From NCBI GenBank assembly GCA_028280065.1, contig JANQMN010000080.1, positions 1 through 64,000 on the forward strand: a DNA stretch of 64,000 nt. Reading direction: 5' to 3'. The notes beneath the pieces are model-generated. The model was not told the DNA's origin. It made no database searches and saw nothing but the letters and a program-made list of their open reading frames with translations. Every line of letters starts with the position of its first letter. Position 1 is the first letter of the stretch. Both the position numbers and the translations under genes were made by a program. This DNA comes from Hahella sp. GTDB taxonomy: Bacteria; Pseudomonadota; Gammaproteobacteria; Pseudomonadales; Oleiphilaceae. Shown here in pieces: positions 9,769-19,692 of the stretch.

Positions 9769-12348
9769 ATGGCAGAAGTTACCGTTAAGCAGCTTGCCGA
9801 AGACATAGGAGCTCCCGTAGACCGTCTGTTACAGCAGATGGAGGATGCGGGACTGAAGAGCCGCCAGTTAGGCGATGTGGTGACAGATGAAGAGAAGCAC
9901 GAACTGCTGGCCTATTTGAAAAAGAGCCACGGAGAATCTGCGGCCGAGCCGAAACGCATCACCCTGAAGCGTAAGACAACCACGACATTGCGCGCCTCCG
10001 GCCAGCGTTCCGTTAACGTCGAAGTGCGGAAAAAGCGCACCTATGTGAAACGCAGTGAAGTACTGCCGGAAGCCGAGCCGGAAGCGGAAGTGACACCGGC
10101 TGTGAAACCTGAAGCCGCCGCGGAAGAGCAAAAACCAGCAGCGGTCGTTGAAAAAGCAGAAGCCGTGGCGGAAACGGAAGCCGGTACCCCGGCCGATCTG
10201 GAAACGCCGGAATCAACCGCTGTATCGGAAGAACAATCCGTAGCCACACAAGCGCCGGATGGGCAGGAAGTAACTTCCGCACAAGAGCCCGTTGTCGAGC
10301 AGTCAGGCGAAGCTGCGCCGGCCGAAGCCGCGGAGAAAAGGACTGACCACAAGAAGAGTAAACATCGTCGTCATAAGGAAGAGTCCGCAGGCAAGGAACT
10401 GGATGCCGAAGAAATTAAACGGCGCGAGAAACATAAACCGAAGCCAGCGCCATCCAAGCCGGCAACCTTGGTAGATATCGAAGATGATTTCGTTGCCGAG
10501 GATGAAGACAAGCCTTCGATCACCCATCGCAAAGCCCGGGTGAAGAAAAAGAAAGGTAATAGAGGCGGGGCTTTCGACAAGAATGTGAAGCCAATTGTGC
10601 GTGAAGTGATTATTCCGGAAAGTATAAGCGTCGGCGACCTGGCGCAGAAGATGTCGGTCAAGGCGACTGAAGTCATTAAGAAGCTGATGGGCATGGGAGT
10701 GATGGCTACCATCAATCAGCAAATAGATCAGGATGTAGCGCAACTGGTCGTAGAAGAAATGGGCCACAAGTTCAAGCTGCTGCAGGAAGATGCGGTAGAA
10801 ACCGAAGTGCTTGACGCCATCACCTATGACAATGCCGAAGAGCAGACGCGCGCGCCGGTTGTAAGCGTCATGGGACATGTTGATCATGGTAAAACGTCAC
10901 TGTTGGATTATATCCGCCGCACCAAGGTTGCGGCGCATGAATCCGGCGGAATTACCCAGCATATCGGTGCTTACCATGTGGATACGCCAAGGGGTACGAT
11001 TTCCTTTCTTGATACTCCCGGCCATGCCGCATTTACCGCCATGCGAGCTCGCGGTGCCCAGTGTACGGATATCGTCATTCTGGTGGTCGCTGCGGACGAT
11101 GGTGTCATGCCGCAGACCGAAGAAGCCGTACAACATGCGAAAAGTGCCGGTGTGCCTCTGGTCGTCGCCGTCAATAAAATCGATAAAGAAGAATCCGATC
11201 CCGATAGAGTCAAAAGCGAACTTGCGGCAATTGATGTGATTCCCGAAGATTGGGGCGGCGATATTCAGTTTGTGCCGGTATCGGCACATACCGGCGAAGG
11301 TATCGATGAACTGCTTGAGAGCGTGATTCTACAAGCGGAGTTACTGGAACTTACCGCCGTGGCGGACGGGCCTGCAAAAGGCGTGGTCATCGAATCCAGC
11401 CTGGATCGGGGCAGAGGTTCCGTGGCCACCGTTTTGGTGCAAAACGGTACGTTGAAGCAGGGCGATATTGTCCTGGCAGGCGAACACTATGGCCGCGTGC
11501 GTGCAATGATCGATGAAAATGGCCGGATCGTAAAAGAGGCCGGGCCATCCATCCCGGTAGAAATTTTGGGATTGAACGGTACGCCTGATGCCGGTGATGA
11601 GTTTCTGGTCACTCCGGATGAGAAGAAGGCCAGAGAGGTCGCCGAATACCGGCACGGCAAAGAACGTAAAGACCGCCTGCAGCGCCAGCAATCGGCGAAT
11701 CTCGAAAACCTGTTCGAGAGCATGGGTAAAAGCGAAGTCAAAGAGCTTAACCTTATCGTTAAAACCGATGTGCGTGGTTCACTCGAAGCGCTCAGTGCCG
11801 CATTACTCGATATTGGTAATGAAGAAGTACAGGTGAAGATCGTCTCTTCCGGCGTAGGCGGTATCGCGGAAACCGACGCAAACCTGGCGCTTTCCACTGG
11901 GGCGATCATTATTGGTTTTAATGTCCGTGCCGATGCGGCTGCCCGTCGCATTATTGAAAAGGAGAGCATCGAGCTTCGCTACTACAGTGTTATCTATAAC
12001 ATTATTGACGATGTGAAGAGAGCCCTGACCGGCATGTTGGCACCGGAATATCGGGAAGACATTCTTGGCATTGCGGAAGTGCGGGATACATTCAAGAGCC
12101 CGAAATTTGGCCAGGTTGCAGGCTGTATGGTTGTCGAAGGTACGGTGCATCGAAATAAGCCGGTACGTGTTCTTCGTGACAATATCGTGATCCATGAGGG
12201 CGAGCTCGATTCGTTGCGCCGCTTTAAGGACGACGTAGCGGAAGTTCGATCCGGCACGGAGTGTGGGATCGGCGTGCGTAACTATGAAGTGAAGATTGGC
12301 GATAAGATTGAAGTATTTGATCGTGTTCGCGTCGAGCGTTCACTCTAG
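9769..12348 (+). CDS. infB: Translation initiation factor IF-2
   Basis: 859 residues from the ATG at 9769, which has GACAGGAGA upstream and begins [14 protein letters not shown], the family N-terminus. The reading frame is open back to 9727, overlapping nusA, but that extension is not conserved. Order: IF2N subdomain, a long low-complexity linker rich in Ala, Glu and Pro then Lys and Arg (about 75-270), second IF2N, GTPase domain with G1 GHVDHGKT near 368, DTPGH and NKID, then domains II, III and the fMet-tRNA-binding C-terminus. It delivers initiator tRNA to the 30S subunit. Confidence 0.97.
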   Translation: MAEVTVKQLAEDIGAPVDRLLQQMEDAGLKSRQLGDVVTDEEKHELLAYLKKSHGESAAEPKRITLKRKTTTTLRASGQRSVNVEVRKKRTYVKRSEVLPEAEPEAEVTPAVKPEAAAEEQKPAAVVEKAEAVAETEAGTPADLETPESTAVSEEQSVATQAPDGQEVTSAQEPVVEQSGEAAPAEAAEKRTDHKKSKHRRHKEESAGKELDAEEIKRREKHKPKPAPSKPATLVDIEDDFVAEDEDKPSITHRKARVKKKKGNRGGAFDKNVKPIVREVIIPESISVGDLAQKMSVKATEVIKKLMGMGVMATINQQIDQDVAQLVVEEMGHKFKLLQEDAVETEVLDAITYDNAEEQTRAPVVSVMGHVDHGKTSLLDYIRRTKVAAHESGGITQHIGAYHVDTPRGTISFLDTPGHAAFTAMRARGAQCTDIVILVVAADDGVMPQTEEAVQHAKSAGVPLVVAVNKIDKEESDPDRVKSELAAIDVIPEDWGGDIQFVPVSAHTGEGIDELLESVILQAELLELTAVADGPAKGVVIESSLDRGRGSVATVLVQNGTLKQGDIVLAGEHYGRVRAMIDENGRIVKEAGPSIPVEILGLNGTPDAGDEFLVTPDEKKAREVAEYRHGKERKDRLQRQQSANLENLFESMGKSEVKELNLIVKTDVRGSLEALSAALLDIGNEEVQVKIVSSGVGGIAETDANLALSTGAIIIGFNVRADAAARRIIEKESIELRYYSVIYNIIDDVKRALTGMLAPEYREDILGIAEVRDTFKSPKFGQVAGCMVVEGTVHRNKPVRVLRDNIVIHEGELDSLRRFKDDVAEVRSGTECGIGVRNYEVKIGDKIEVFDRVRVERSL

Positions 12349-12377
12349 CGCCAGTTCTATAGCAGGAGGAAGTAGTT

Positions 12378-12788
12378 ATGTCCCGCGCCTTTAATCGATT
12401 GGACCGTATTGCAGATCAGATTCAAAAGGACTTGTCGCTGATCATTCAACGTGAATTGAAAGACCCCCGCCTTGGCATGGTGACCATCAATGCGGTGAAG
12501 GTCAGTAAGGATCTTGGCTATGCCGATATCTATCTGACCGTGTTGAACATACATGACGTGGATGATGATTCTGCGGCGGAACTGACGCTGGAAGTCTTGA
12601 AGGAGGCAGCCGGTTTCCTGCGCTCTGAATTGAGTCACGAGATCAACTTAAGAGTCATGCCCCAGCTGCGTTTTCACTATGATCAGACGATTGGGAATGC
12701 GCAGCGGATGACCAAGCTTATTAACCAGGCCCGGCAAAAGGATGGCAATGGGCCTGCTGTCGATAAAGATGAGGCGGATAGCCTCTGA
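12378..12788 (+). CDS. rbfA: 30S ribosome-binding factor RbfA
   Basis: 136 residues; a KH-like fold that binds immature 30S subunits near 16S helix 1 and supports cold growth. Family motifs are RVADQI-like FNRLDRIADQIQKDLS at the start, KDPRLGMVTINAVKVSKDLGYADIY, and LRFHYDQTIGNAQRM near the end. AGGAGGAA precedes the ATG. The upstream gap to infB is 29 bases. The C-terminal tail is short and acidic. Confidence 0.95.
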   Translation: MSRAFNRLDRIADQIQKDLSLIIQRELKDPRLGMVTINAVKVSKDLGYADIYLTVLNIHDVDDDSAAELTLEVLKEAAGFLRSELSHEINLRVMPQLRFHYDQTIGNAQRMTKLINQARQKDGNGPAVDKDEADSL

Positions 12789-12824
12789 TTGCATTGGCCC
12801 CAGGTCTTTCATCAGATCAAAGTC

Positions 12825-13787
12825 ATGGCTCGACGGCGTAAAGGTAATCCCATTGACGGCATTGTGATTTTGGACAAACCCCAAGGTTTGACCTCCAATG
12901 CCGCATTGCAGCGGGTAAAACGAATCCTGAATGCTGCAAAAGCCGGTCATACCGGAGCTCTGGACCCGTTGGCAACCGGCGTATTGCCTTTATGTTTTGG
13001 CGAGGCAACCAAGTTCAGCCAGTACTTGCTTGATGCCGATAAGGAATATGTCACCGTTGCTAAGCTCGGAGAAAAAACATCCACCGCAGACGCTGAAGGA
13101 GAAATTGTTGCCTCTTCTTCGGTACCGGAAAGTCTGGACAAATTCCTGATCGAAGCTTACCTCCGGCAATTCCGGGGAGAGTTAGATCAAATTCCTTCCA
13201 TGTATTCCGCTTTGAAGCACCAGGGCACACCGCTTTATAAGCTGGCTCGCCAAGGTAAGACGGTTGAACGGAAACCCAGGAAAGTTACTATTTTTGAGCT
13301 GGAAATGCTCGACTGGCAATCACCTTGGTTAACCCTGCGGGTGAAATGCAGCAAGGGAACCTATATCCGTAACCTGGTGGAAGATATTGGCGATGCTATT
13401 GGCTGTTATGCTCACGTAACCCTGCTTCGCCGCACCCGCAGTGGTCCCTACAAAATCGAAGACGCGATCAATTTGGCGCAGCAGCAGGATTCTGATGAGG
13501 GACAAAATCTTGCTGAAACGGAGTCGGTAAATCTATTGCTAGAAACTAGTTTGTTGCCTGTGGATACCGCAGTCTCCGGTTTCCCTCAAATATTTTTGAA
13601 TCAAGTGCAATCGGACTCGCTTATCCATGGCCAAACGGTTAAAATGTCGCCTCTCGAAAACCAGGGGCTGCTAAACATTCCGCTTCGCCTTTACAGGGAG
13701 GCCGATAATAAGTTTCTGGGATTAGGGCAAATAGTTGATCAATCCCTGTTGAAATCCATCAGATTGATCAGCGTAAGCAGTTCGTAG
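12825..13787 (+). CDS. truB: tRNA pseudouridine-55 synthase TruB
   Basis: 320 residues from the ATG at 12825. It makes pseudouridine-55 in the T loop of nearly all tRNAs. The catalytic Asp lies in AGHTGALDPLATGVLP (about D46); other motifs are LDKPQGLTSN, IPSMYSALKHQG and CSKGTYIRNLVEDIG. The frame is open from a TTG at 12789, right after the rbfA stop, but E. coli and Pseudomonas TruB begin like MARRRKG..., so I chose 12825, although its ribosome binding site is weak. The C-terminal part is PUA-like. Confidence 0.94.
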   Translation: MARRRKGNPIDGIVILDKPQGLTSNAALQRVKRILNAAKAGHTGALDPLATGVLPLCFGEATKFSQYLLDADKEYVTVAKLGEKTSTADAEGEIVASSSVPESLDKFLIEAYLRQFRGELDQIPSMYSALKHQGTPLYKLARQGKTVERKPRKVTIFELEMLDWQSPWLTLRVKCSKGTYIRNLVEDIGDAIGCYAHVTLLRRTRSGPYKIEDAINLAQQQDSDEGQNLAETESVNLLLETSLLPVDTAVSGFPQIFLNQVQSDSLIHGQTVKMSPLENQGLLNIPLRLYREADNKFLGLGQIVDQSLLKSIRLISVSSS

Positions 13788-13865
13788 ATTGCGAACGAAT
13801 GATAGTTGGTGCGGCTGCTAATATGCGCGGTCGTTACCGGATATTTGGCATATTGGAGAAATAAC

Positions 13866-14135
13866 ATGGCATTGTCAGCGCTAGAAAAAGCTGAAATTGT
13901 AAAAAACTACCAGACGAAAGAAGGCGACACTGGGTCCCCAGAGGTCCAGGTGGCACTGTTGACTGCTAATATCAACAAGCTACAAGGTCACTTTCAGTCC
14001 AACAAGCAGGACCACCACTCTCGCCGTGGTTTGATTCGCATGGTTAACCAGCGCCGTAAGTTGCTGGACTATGTGAAAGGTAAAGATACCAGCCGCTATG
14101 TTGATCTGATCAATCGCCTTGGTTTGCGTCGCTAA
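13866..14135 (+). CDS. rpsO: 30S ribosomal protein S15
   Basis: 89 residues, exactly the S15 length. The conserved [19 protein letters not shown] and [22 protein letters not shown] segments contact 16S rRNA and S6/S18. The frame is open for 20 codons upstream, but the ATG at 13866 has GGAGA at the right distance and gives the family start MALS. rpsO lies between truB and pnp as in E. coli, where S15 represses its own mRNA. Confidence 0.97.
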   Translation: MALSALEKAEIVKNYQTKEGDTGSPEVQVALLTANINKLQGHFQSNKQDHHSRRGLIRMVNQRRKLLDYVKGKDTSRYVDLINRLGLRR

Positions 14136-14174
14136 GAAAAATAAGTGGTAGCGCAACATTCAAGTTGAGTGAGA

Positions 14175-14207
14175 AACGGGGTGCCGGAAGAAAACCGGTG
14201 CCCCGTT
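14175..14207 (+). terminator. Hairpin after rpsO (terminator or processing stem)
   Basis: AACGGGGTGCCGG (14175-14187) pairs along its full length with CCGGTGCCCCGTT (14195-14207), with two G-U pairs and a seven-base loop. The T-run after it is poor, so it may be a leaky terminator or an mRNA 3' stabiliser for rpsO rather than a strong stop. Confidence 0.6.
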
Positions 14208-14214
14208 GCTTTAT

Positions 14215-14306
14215 GAGGAGACTTTGATTTGTTCGAGCTGATGACCGGAAAAGTATAAAAACTCCTTTTTTCGCATTGGCGAGGATGAGCAAATCAAAGT
14301 TTCCTT
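14215..14306 (+). promoter_or_regulatory. Long stem-loop in the pnp leader
   Basis: The arms 14215-14235 and 14286-14306 pair over about 21 positions, the core ACTTTGATTTG/CAAATCAAAGT being perfect and the ends using some G-U pairs. The loop is about 50 bases. E. coli pnp mRNA has a long leader stem cut by RNase III, after which PNPase removes the small RNA and represses its own synthesis. The position 106 bases before pnp suggests the same control here; that is inference from structure. Confidence 0.6.
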
Positions 14307-14411
14307 TGCGTGTAACTCGTGTGGCCTGCTTGTTCGAGCAGTTCTTACTTCCACTTGATGCCTACCAATGGAATTTTTAAAAAAATTGAATAAATCGCAA
14401 TAGGAGTCAAA

Positions 14412-16523
14412 GTGAATCCAATTCGAAAAACATTTACCTATGGTGGTTCCACGGTCACGTTCGAAACGGGTAAAGTTGCCCGCCAGGCGACCGGGGCAGT
14501 CATGGTAACCATGGATGAGACAGTGGTGCTGGTTACCGTTGTCGCGGAAAAAGAAGCCACAGAGGGCCGAGACTTTTTCCCATTATCTGTTCACTACCAG
14601 GAAAAAAGTTATGCTGCAGGGCGCATACCCGGTGGTTTTCTAAAACGTGAAGGGCGTCCTTCAGAAAAAGAAACTCTTACCTCGCGTCTAATAGACAGAC
14701 CAATCCGGCCTTTGTTCGCAAAAGGCTACATGAACGAAGTGCAAGTACTCTGTACCGTATTGTCTGCGAACAAAGATGTCGATCCGGATATCCCCGCCAT
14801 GCTCGGAACTGCAGCGGCAATTGAAATTGCAGGTTTGCCGTTTAACGGGCCGCTTGCAGCGGCGCGGGTTGGTTATACCGATGAAGAAGGTTATCTGCTT
14901 AATCCCGGCTTTGCGCAACTCGCCGATTCCAAACTGGATATGGTTGTCGCCGGTACCGAAGAAGCGGTACTGATGGTGGAGTCTGAAGCCCAGGAGCTTA
15001 CTGAAGATCAGATGCTGGGTGCGGTGTTGTATGCGCATCAAGAATTCCAGTCCGTTATCCAGGCGATTAAAGAGTTTGCCGCGGAAGTGGGCGTTGAGCA
15101 CAAGCCCTGGCAGCCTGCCGCCGTCGATGAAGAATTGCTGGGCGGGTTGCAAAGTCGTTTCGGTGCTGGCATCGGCGAAGGCTATAAGATCAGCGACAAA
15201 ATGGAACGCTACACGCGTTTAGGCCAGTTACGGCAGGAAGCGGTAGAAGCATTCGCCGATCAGGAAGAAACCAATTATTCTGCCGATCATGTTAAAGCCT
15301 ATTTCAGTAAGATTGAAAAGGACGTTGTAAGAAGCAACATTCTCGCCGGCGAGCCACGGATAGATGGGCGTGATACGAAAACAGTGCGCCCTATTGAAGT
15401 GGAAGTGGGTATTCTACCCAGCGCGCATGGCTCCGCTTTGTTTACCCGTGGAGAAACACAGGCATTGGTTTCCACCACGCTCGGGCCGCTGAGAGATGCC
15501 GCTCTCATCGACGCATTGGAAGGCGAAAGGAAAGATCCTTTCATGGTTCATTACAACTTCCCACCGTTCTCAGTCGGGGAAATCAGCCGGATAGGCAGTG
15601 TCGGTCGCCGTGAAATTGGTCATGGCCGGTTGGCGCGTCGGGGCGTACAGGCCATGATGCCGAATGAAGAAAACTTCCCCTATGTTGTCCGTTTGGTATC
15701 GGAAATTACCGAATCCAACGGTTCCAGCTCCATGGCGAGTGTCTGCGGCAGCAGCCTGGCCTTAATGGATGCGGGCGTTCCCGTGAAAGCGCCGGTTGCC
15801 GGCATTGCCATGGGACTGATCAAGGAAGACGAACGGTTTGCGGTGTTGACCGATATTCTCGGTGATGAGGATCATCTCGGCGATATGGACTTCAAGGTGG
15901 CCGGAACCGACCAGGGCATTACAGCCTTGCAGATGGATATCAAGATCACGGGTATCACCGAAGAAATCATGGAAATTGCCCTGGAACAGGCCCGCGATGC
16001 CAGACTCCATATTCTTGGAGAAATGAACAAGGTCATATCCGTTTCCCGGGATAATGTGGCGGATAACGCACCGAAGATGATCTCAATGAAGATTGATCCG
16101 GATAAGATTCGTGACGTTATCGGTAAAGGTGGCGCTACTATCCGGTCGATTTGTGACGAAACCGGTGCGGCCATTGATATCGATGATGACGGGACCATTC
16201 GTATCTACGGTGAAACCAAAACCTCTACCGATCAGGCCATTTTCCGGATTACTGAAATCACTGCCGAGGTAGAAGTCGGCAAGGTTTACAACGGCAAGGT
16301 TGAACGCATTGTAGACTTCGGCGCTTTTGTGAATATCCTGCCTGGCAAGGACGGCTTGGTGCATATTTCCCAGATTGCTCAAGAACGCGTGAACAAGGTA
16401 ACGGACTTCTTGTCGGAAGGACAAATGGTTGTCGTGAAAGTCCTGGATGTGGATGCACGGGGACGCGTAAAACTTTCGATGAAAGATGTTACGGAAGAAG
16501 AGAAAGCGCCTTTCGCGGGCTAG
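14412..16523 (+). CDS. pnp: Polyribonucleotide nucleotidyltransferase (PNPase)
   Basis: 703 residues; E. coli PNPase has 711. Two RNase PH-like domains (about 1-210 and 310-540) with the second carrying the catalytic core ([39 protein letters not shown]). Then a KH domain about 555-615 ([17 protein letters not shown]) and an S1 domain about 622-692 ([21 protein letters not shown]). It degrades RNA 3' to 5' by phosphorolysis as part of the degradosome. The start is GTG with TAGGAG upstream. Confidence 0.97.
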   Translation: MNPIRKTFTYGGSTVTFETGKVARQATGAVMVTMDETVVLVTVVAEKEATEGRDFFPLSVHYQEKSYAAGRIPGGFLKREGRPSEKETLTSRLIDRPIRPLFAKGYMNEVQVLCTVLSANKDVDPDIPAMLGTAAAIEIAGLPFNGPLAAARVGYTDEEGYLLNPGFAQLADSKLDMVVAGTEEAVLMVESEAQELTEDQMLGAVLYAHQEFQSVIQAIKEFAAEVGVEHKPWQPAAVDEELLGGLQSRFGAGIGEGYKISDKMERYTRLGQLRQEAVEAFADQEETNYSADHVKAYFSKIEKDVVRSNILAGEPRIDGRDTKTVRPIEVEVGILPSAHGSALFTRGETQALVSTTLGPLRDAALIDALEGERKDPFMVHYNFPPFSVGEISRIGSVGRREIGHGRLARRGVQAMMPNEENFPYVVRLVSEITESNGSSSMASVCGSSLALMDAGVPVKAPVAGIAMGLIKEDERFAVLTDILGDEDHLGDMDFKVAGTDQGITALQMDIKITGITEEIMEIALEQARDARLHILGEMNKVISVSRDNVADNAPKMISMKIDPDKIRDVIGKGGATIRSICDETGAAIDIDDDGTIRIYGETKTSTDQAIFRITEITAEVEVGKVYNGKVERIVDFGAFVNILPGKDGLVHISQIAQERVNKVTDFLSEGQMVVVKVLDVDARGRVKLSMKDVTEEEKAPFAG

Positions 16524-16548
16524 TTAACCGTATTTGGTTTGAGCTATT

Positions 16549-16577
16549 AAAAAGGGACGGAATGCCGTCCTTTTTTT
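16549..16577 (+). terminator. Intrinsic terminator after pnp
   Basis: GGACGG (16555-16560) pairs with CCGTCC (16565-16570) around AATG, flanked by A residues before and seven T after. It marks the end of the rimP-pnp cluster; the A-tract could let it work also for the convergent gene downstream. Confidence 0.85.
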
Positions 16578-16603
16578 GCGCTTTGCGCTCGCTGCTTTAA
16601 CTG

Positions 16604-17020
16604 TCACATCTGACTTGGATCGAAGATGATCTTCATGCTGTCAGTGACTTGGTCTCTGTCAAGATAGGTGATTTTTCCGGGATTATTCTCCAACACCTCA
16701 ATGAGATCATCCAGATCTTGATACCTTTTCGGAGGACGTCCTTTTCCAGTGAATACCAGGGTGGTCCAGTATGCACTTAGTTGCTTGGGCGACTTCCCGG
16801 TGATGCTGGCGTAGAAGTTGGAGCGAATTTCTTTTTCCCGGAGTTCTATCGGTTCTGTCTTTTGACCATTTGGAAACCGATTGGTTCTTGCTAAAAAGAT
16901 GTTGGCTATCTCCTGGCTATTCAAAGAATCGATTTCAGATTGCTTGGAGACCACCACCACGAGTTCCGACTTGGCGATCGTACAGAGGGCTATCAATAGG
17001 CCGACGAGAAGTATCCGCAT
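16604..17020 (-). CDS. Short periplasmic phosphate-binding-like protein
   Basis: 138 residues with a signal peptide (MRILLVGLLIALCTIAKS). The rest resembles the N-terminal lobe of PstS-type binding proteins (short PBP-like-2 proteins): VVVVSKQSEIDSLNSQEIANIFLAR and GKSPKQLSAYWTTLVFTGKGRPPK. A full PstS is over twice as long, so this is a one-lobe relative, not a transporter subunit; no ABC genes lie nearby. Its ATG overlaps the stop of the porin gene by one base (TAATG), so the two are translationally coupled. Function unknown; a periplasmic sensing role beside the divergent diguanylate cyclase is inference. Confidence 0.75.
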   Translation of the reverse strand: MRILLVGLLIALCTIAKSELVVVVSKQSEIDSLNSQEIANIFLARTNRFPNGQKTEPIELREKEIRSNFYASITGKSPKQLSAYWTTLVFTGKGRPPKRYQDLDDLIEVLENNPGKITYLDRDQVTDSMKIIFDPSQM

Positions 17021-18198
17021 TAGAATACTCCCTCGAAGATTAGTGTTGCCGCAAATCCCGACTTGGAATCTTCTGCGAGAACAGCCTGGCCGGCGTCATT
17101 TGTCAGATCGATATAGTCAACCTGGAATTTTATGGCGTATTGCTCATCTAAGTCCCAGCGTATTCCGACGGCAAGTTCATAAATGTCAATATCCCCGTCT
17201 GGCGGCGGTGCAACTGCCCCTGGTGAATCACCAGGCCGATCCTGCGGGGGTTGCTGCTCTGGTGGCGGTTGTTGGCCAGGAGGCGGCCTTTGGGGCCTTG
17301 GGGGATCAAAACTATCGAAATGTTGATTACGATGGGTGGCAAGAATATAAGGAGTGGTCTCGGCTATGTTGACACCGAGGGATAGATAGTAGAGGTTATC
17401 GTTCGGTGTGATATCGGCATCCGCGGTGCTGAAGCCGGCATTGATTATGAAGTCTCCAGGAGTGTACTCGATTTCAATGCTGCCCATGACAGCTCGGCCG
17501 GCATCGGTGATAACAGCGCCTGTAGGAGTTGAAATCGAATAGGTGGTTTTCAGCACAGCTGTTCGAACCCAGAATTCATCGTGGCTGTATTGAAGAGCCA
17601 ACAAGGCCAAGCCATCATTATCGATTATCGGAAGGTCGTGCTCAGCTTGCCCGCCGGATACCTGAAACATCCAGAAACCGGAATTCGTCTGAAATCTGCT
17701 GATAATGTCGAATCCCTGGAAATCCGAATAACCCCCGGCACCGGATAAGGGTACGAGCGGCCGCGCCCAAAGCCGTGAGTAGCCGACATTACGCATTTCC
17801 ACGCCGTGCATGATAGGGATCAGAAACTGGCCTATTCGGGCACTGACATCATTTCCCAGATCGGCGCTCAGGTAAGCCCAGTCGACTTTGTTGTCGAGGT
17901 CGCCATCGGCATTGAGAAATAGTTTACCTTGCAAATAGGCACTGAAGTTTTCGCTGAGGAGGTATTCCAACTGACCACCAACAAGGGAGTTGTCCAGACT
18001 CGCCTCGTTCTTGGCAAACTCGCGGCCCAGCCCGGCATTGCTTAGCAGGGCAAGGTCGCTACTGGTAACACTGGCATCGAGTGTATAAAAGCCATTGAAA
18101 TGAAGCTTGTCGTCCCACAACCCGGCAGCCAGCGCCGACGGTGCAATGGCATTGCAGCTAAACAGAAAGTATAAAAAGTAACGATATGCTGTAGGCAA
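17020..18198 (-). CDS. Outer-membrane porin-like beta-barrel with Pro/Gln-rich loop
   Basis: 392 residues. A signal peptide (about 1-25, ending SALAAG) precedes alternating beta-strand sequence, and the protein ends in Phe (LIFEGVF), the outer-membrane barrel signature. The body (FNGFYTLDASV, YLLSENFSAYLQGK, SARIGQFLIPIMHGVEM) resembles porin-like proteins of marine gammaproteobacteria. About 35 residues near 297-335 are almost only Pro, Gln, Gly and Asp, unlike any barrel strand, and probably form an exposed or periplasmic loop. The start is TTG at 18198 with no clear ribosome binding site. It is first in a two-gene operon with the phosphate-binding-like gene. Substrate unknown. Confidence 0.75.
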   Translation of the reverse strand: MPTAYRYFLYFLFSCNAIAPSALAAGLWDDKLHFNGFYTLDASVTSSDLALLSNAGLGREFAKNEASLDNSLVGGQLEYLLSENFSAYLQGKLFLNADGDLDNKVDWAYLSADLGNDVSARIGQFLIPIMHGVEMRNVGYSRLWARPLVPLSGAGGYSDFQGFDIISRFQTNSGFWMFQVSGGQAEHDLPIIDNDGLALLALQYSHDEFWVRTAVLKTTYSISTPTGAVITDAGRAVMGSIEIEYTPGDFIINAGFSTADADITPNDNLYYLSLGVNIAETTPYILATHRNQHFDSFDPPRPQRPPPGQQPPPEQQPPQDRPGDSPGAVAPPPDGDIDIYELAVGIRWDLDEQYAIKFQVDYIDLTNDAGQAVLAEDSKSGFAATLIFEGVF

Positions 18199-18399
18199 AT
18201 TAAGCGACCCGGTTTATAAATTCGCAACTATCGCTGTTGCCATTAAACATAGTGCTTTTATCCGATTTATCTACTAAATTATCCAGTGAGTCCTGGGAGC
18301 CGGATCAATGACAGTTTATCTCCGTAGCTCCTGTGCTTTTATTAGAAAATGCTTTTTTTTCAGCTTTGTACATCAGTTTTATCGGCACTGCAAATATAG

Positions 18400-19692
18400 G
18401 TGTGTGCAGATTTGACCATCTTTCAAAAAATCATTTTCGTCCCGATTTTGAGCCTTGTCATATACAGCGGTTTTGTTATTTACAGCCTAAGAGAACAGCA
18501 GCAGATTGGGACGGATATAGAACAACTTCGCCACGACTATGTACCGGTGCTGGTGCTTGTCAAAGACAACTCCCGTAACTTTAAAGAGCTCAGCGATTCA
18601 CTCAAGGACGCGGTTATTGCCGGAGAACGCCGTTGGATTCTGGATACCTTGACCACCAAGCAAACTATTGAAGAAAGCCTTAATATCCTGAATACCTATC
18701 CGCATATTATGGACTCTGAATTTCTTGCTACAGTCAAAAGCGACTTCACTTTATATTACGAAAATGCCAACAAGTTGGCAGAGGAGATTATCAAAAACAG
18801 GCAGGAAGGCTGGCATGCCGACGAACGTCTGGTACAGGCTACGGCAAACTATTTTGCCAAGACCAGCGATCACTTTCAAAACATGGAGCAGTTGGCCCAG
18901 CAGCGATTTAAAGACTCCATCGATCAGACCTATAAAGGCCTCAAGGGACTGCTGTATTGGGGTGCAATATTGTCTGTATGTACCATGGTGTTTTTATTGG
19001 TAGTCACCTTTTATATTTCCGTCTCGACCCGGCGCAACATCAATCAACTGATTTTTCGAACCAAATCTCTGGCCTTGGGTGACGCCAAATTTTCCAGCCG
19101 TCTGGAGCGGAGCAGCAAAGATGAGCTTGGTGCGCTGATCTATTGGTTTAATAAACTCTCCGACAAATTGGAGGGCGATTACAAACAGTTGCAGACGCTT
19201 TCCATTACCGACAAATTAACCGGTTTGAATAACCGTACCCGCACTGATCAATATTTGCCGAATGCACTGGCAAATGCCATTAAAAAGCAGCAGCCAATGC
19301 ATCTGATTGTTATCGATATCGATCACTTCAAAGCCATAAATGACGATAGAGGACATTTAACCGGCGACAGGGTATTGCAACAATTTGCCGAAGTACTAAA
19401 GAGTCATGCGCAAGAGCATGATTACATCGGTCGCTGGGGTGGCGAGGAGTTTATTCTTATTTGGGCGGGAGTGGACGGCGACGCTGCGTTTCGCAAGGCG
19501 GTTGCGCTACGCGAGGCAATCGCACGGTACGATTTTACCGAGGTCACTAAGGTCACCGCCAGTTTCGGAATGACCCAAGCCCATCGAAATGATACTCCCG
19601 AAAGCATTATCGCCAGGGCGGATGCTAATCTGTATCAAGCCAAAGAGAAGGGCAGAAATAGGGTTGTCGCTGATGTCGGTCCCGGACTATAA
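18400..19692 (+). CDS. Membrane-bound diguanylate cyclase (HAMP-GGDEF)
   Basis: 430 residues: transmembrane helix about 8-30, periplasmic helical sensor region about 31-185, second helix about 187-213, HAMP-like linker, then a GGDEF domain with SITDKLTGLNNRTRTDQ, DIDHFKAINDDRGH and the active motif GGEEF near 347-351. It should make cyclic di-GMP. The inhibitory I-site RxxD is absent (QEHD at that position), so product inhibition is probably weak. The start is GTG at 18400; a TTG at 18412 is an alternative. It is divergent from the porin and phosphate-binding-like operon across about 200 bases, and may be its signalling partner. Confidence 0.88.
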   Translation: MCADLTIFQKIIFVPILSLVIYSGFVIYSLREQQQIGTDIEQLRHDYVPVLVLVKDNSRNFKELSDSLKDAVIAGERRWILDTLTTKQTIEESLNILNTYPHIMDSEFLATVKSDFTLYYENANKLAEEIIKNRQEGWHADERLVQATANYFAKTSDHFQNMEQLAQQRFKDSIDQTYKGLKGLLYWGAILSVCTMVFLLVVTFYISVSTRRNINQLIFRTKSLALGDAKFSSRLERSSKDELGALIYWFNKLSDKLEGDYKQLQTLSITDKLTGLNNRTRTDQYLPNALANAIKKQQPMHLIVIDIDHFKAINDDRGHLTGDRVLQQFAEVLKSHAQEHDYIGRWGGEEFILIWAGVDGDAAFRKAVALREAIARYDFTEVTKVTASFGMTQAHRNDTPESIIARADANLYQAKEKGRNRVVADVGPGL

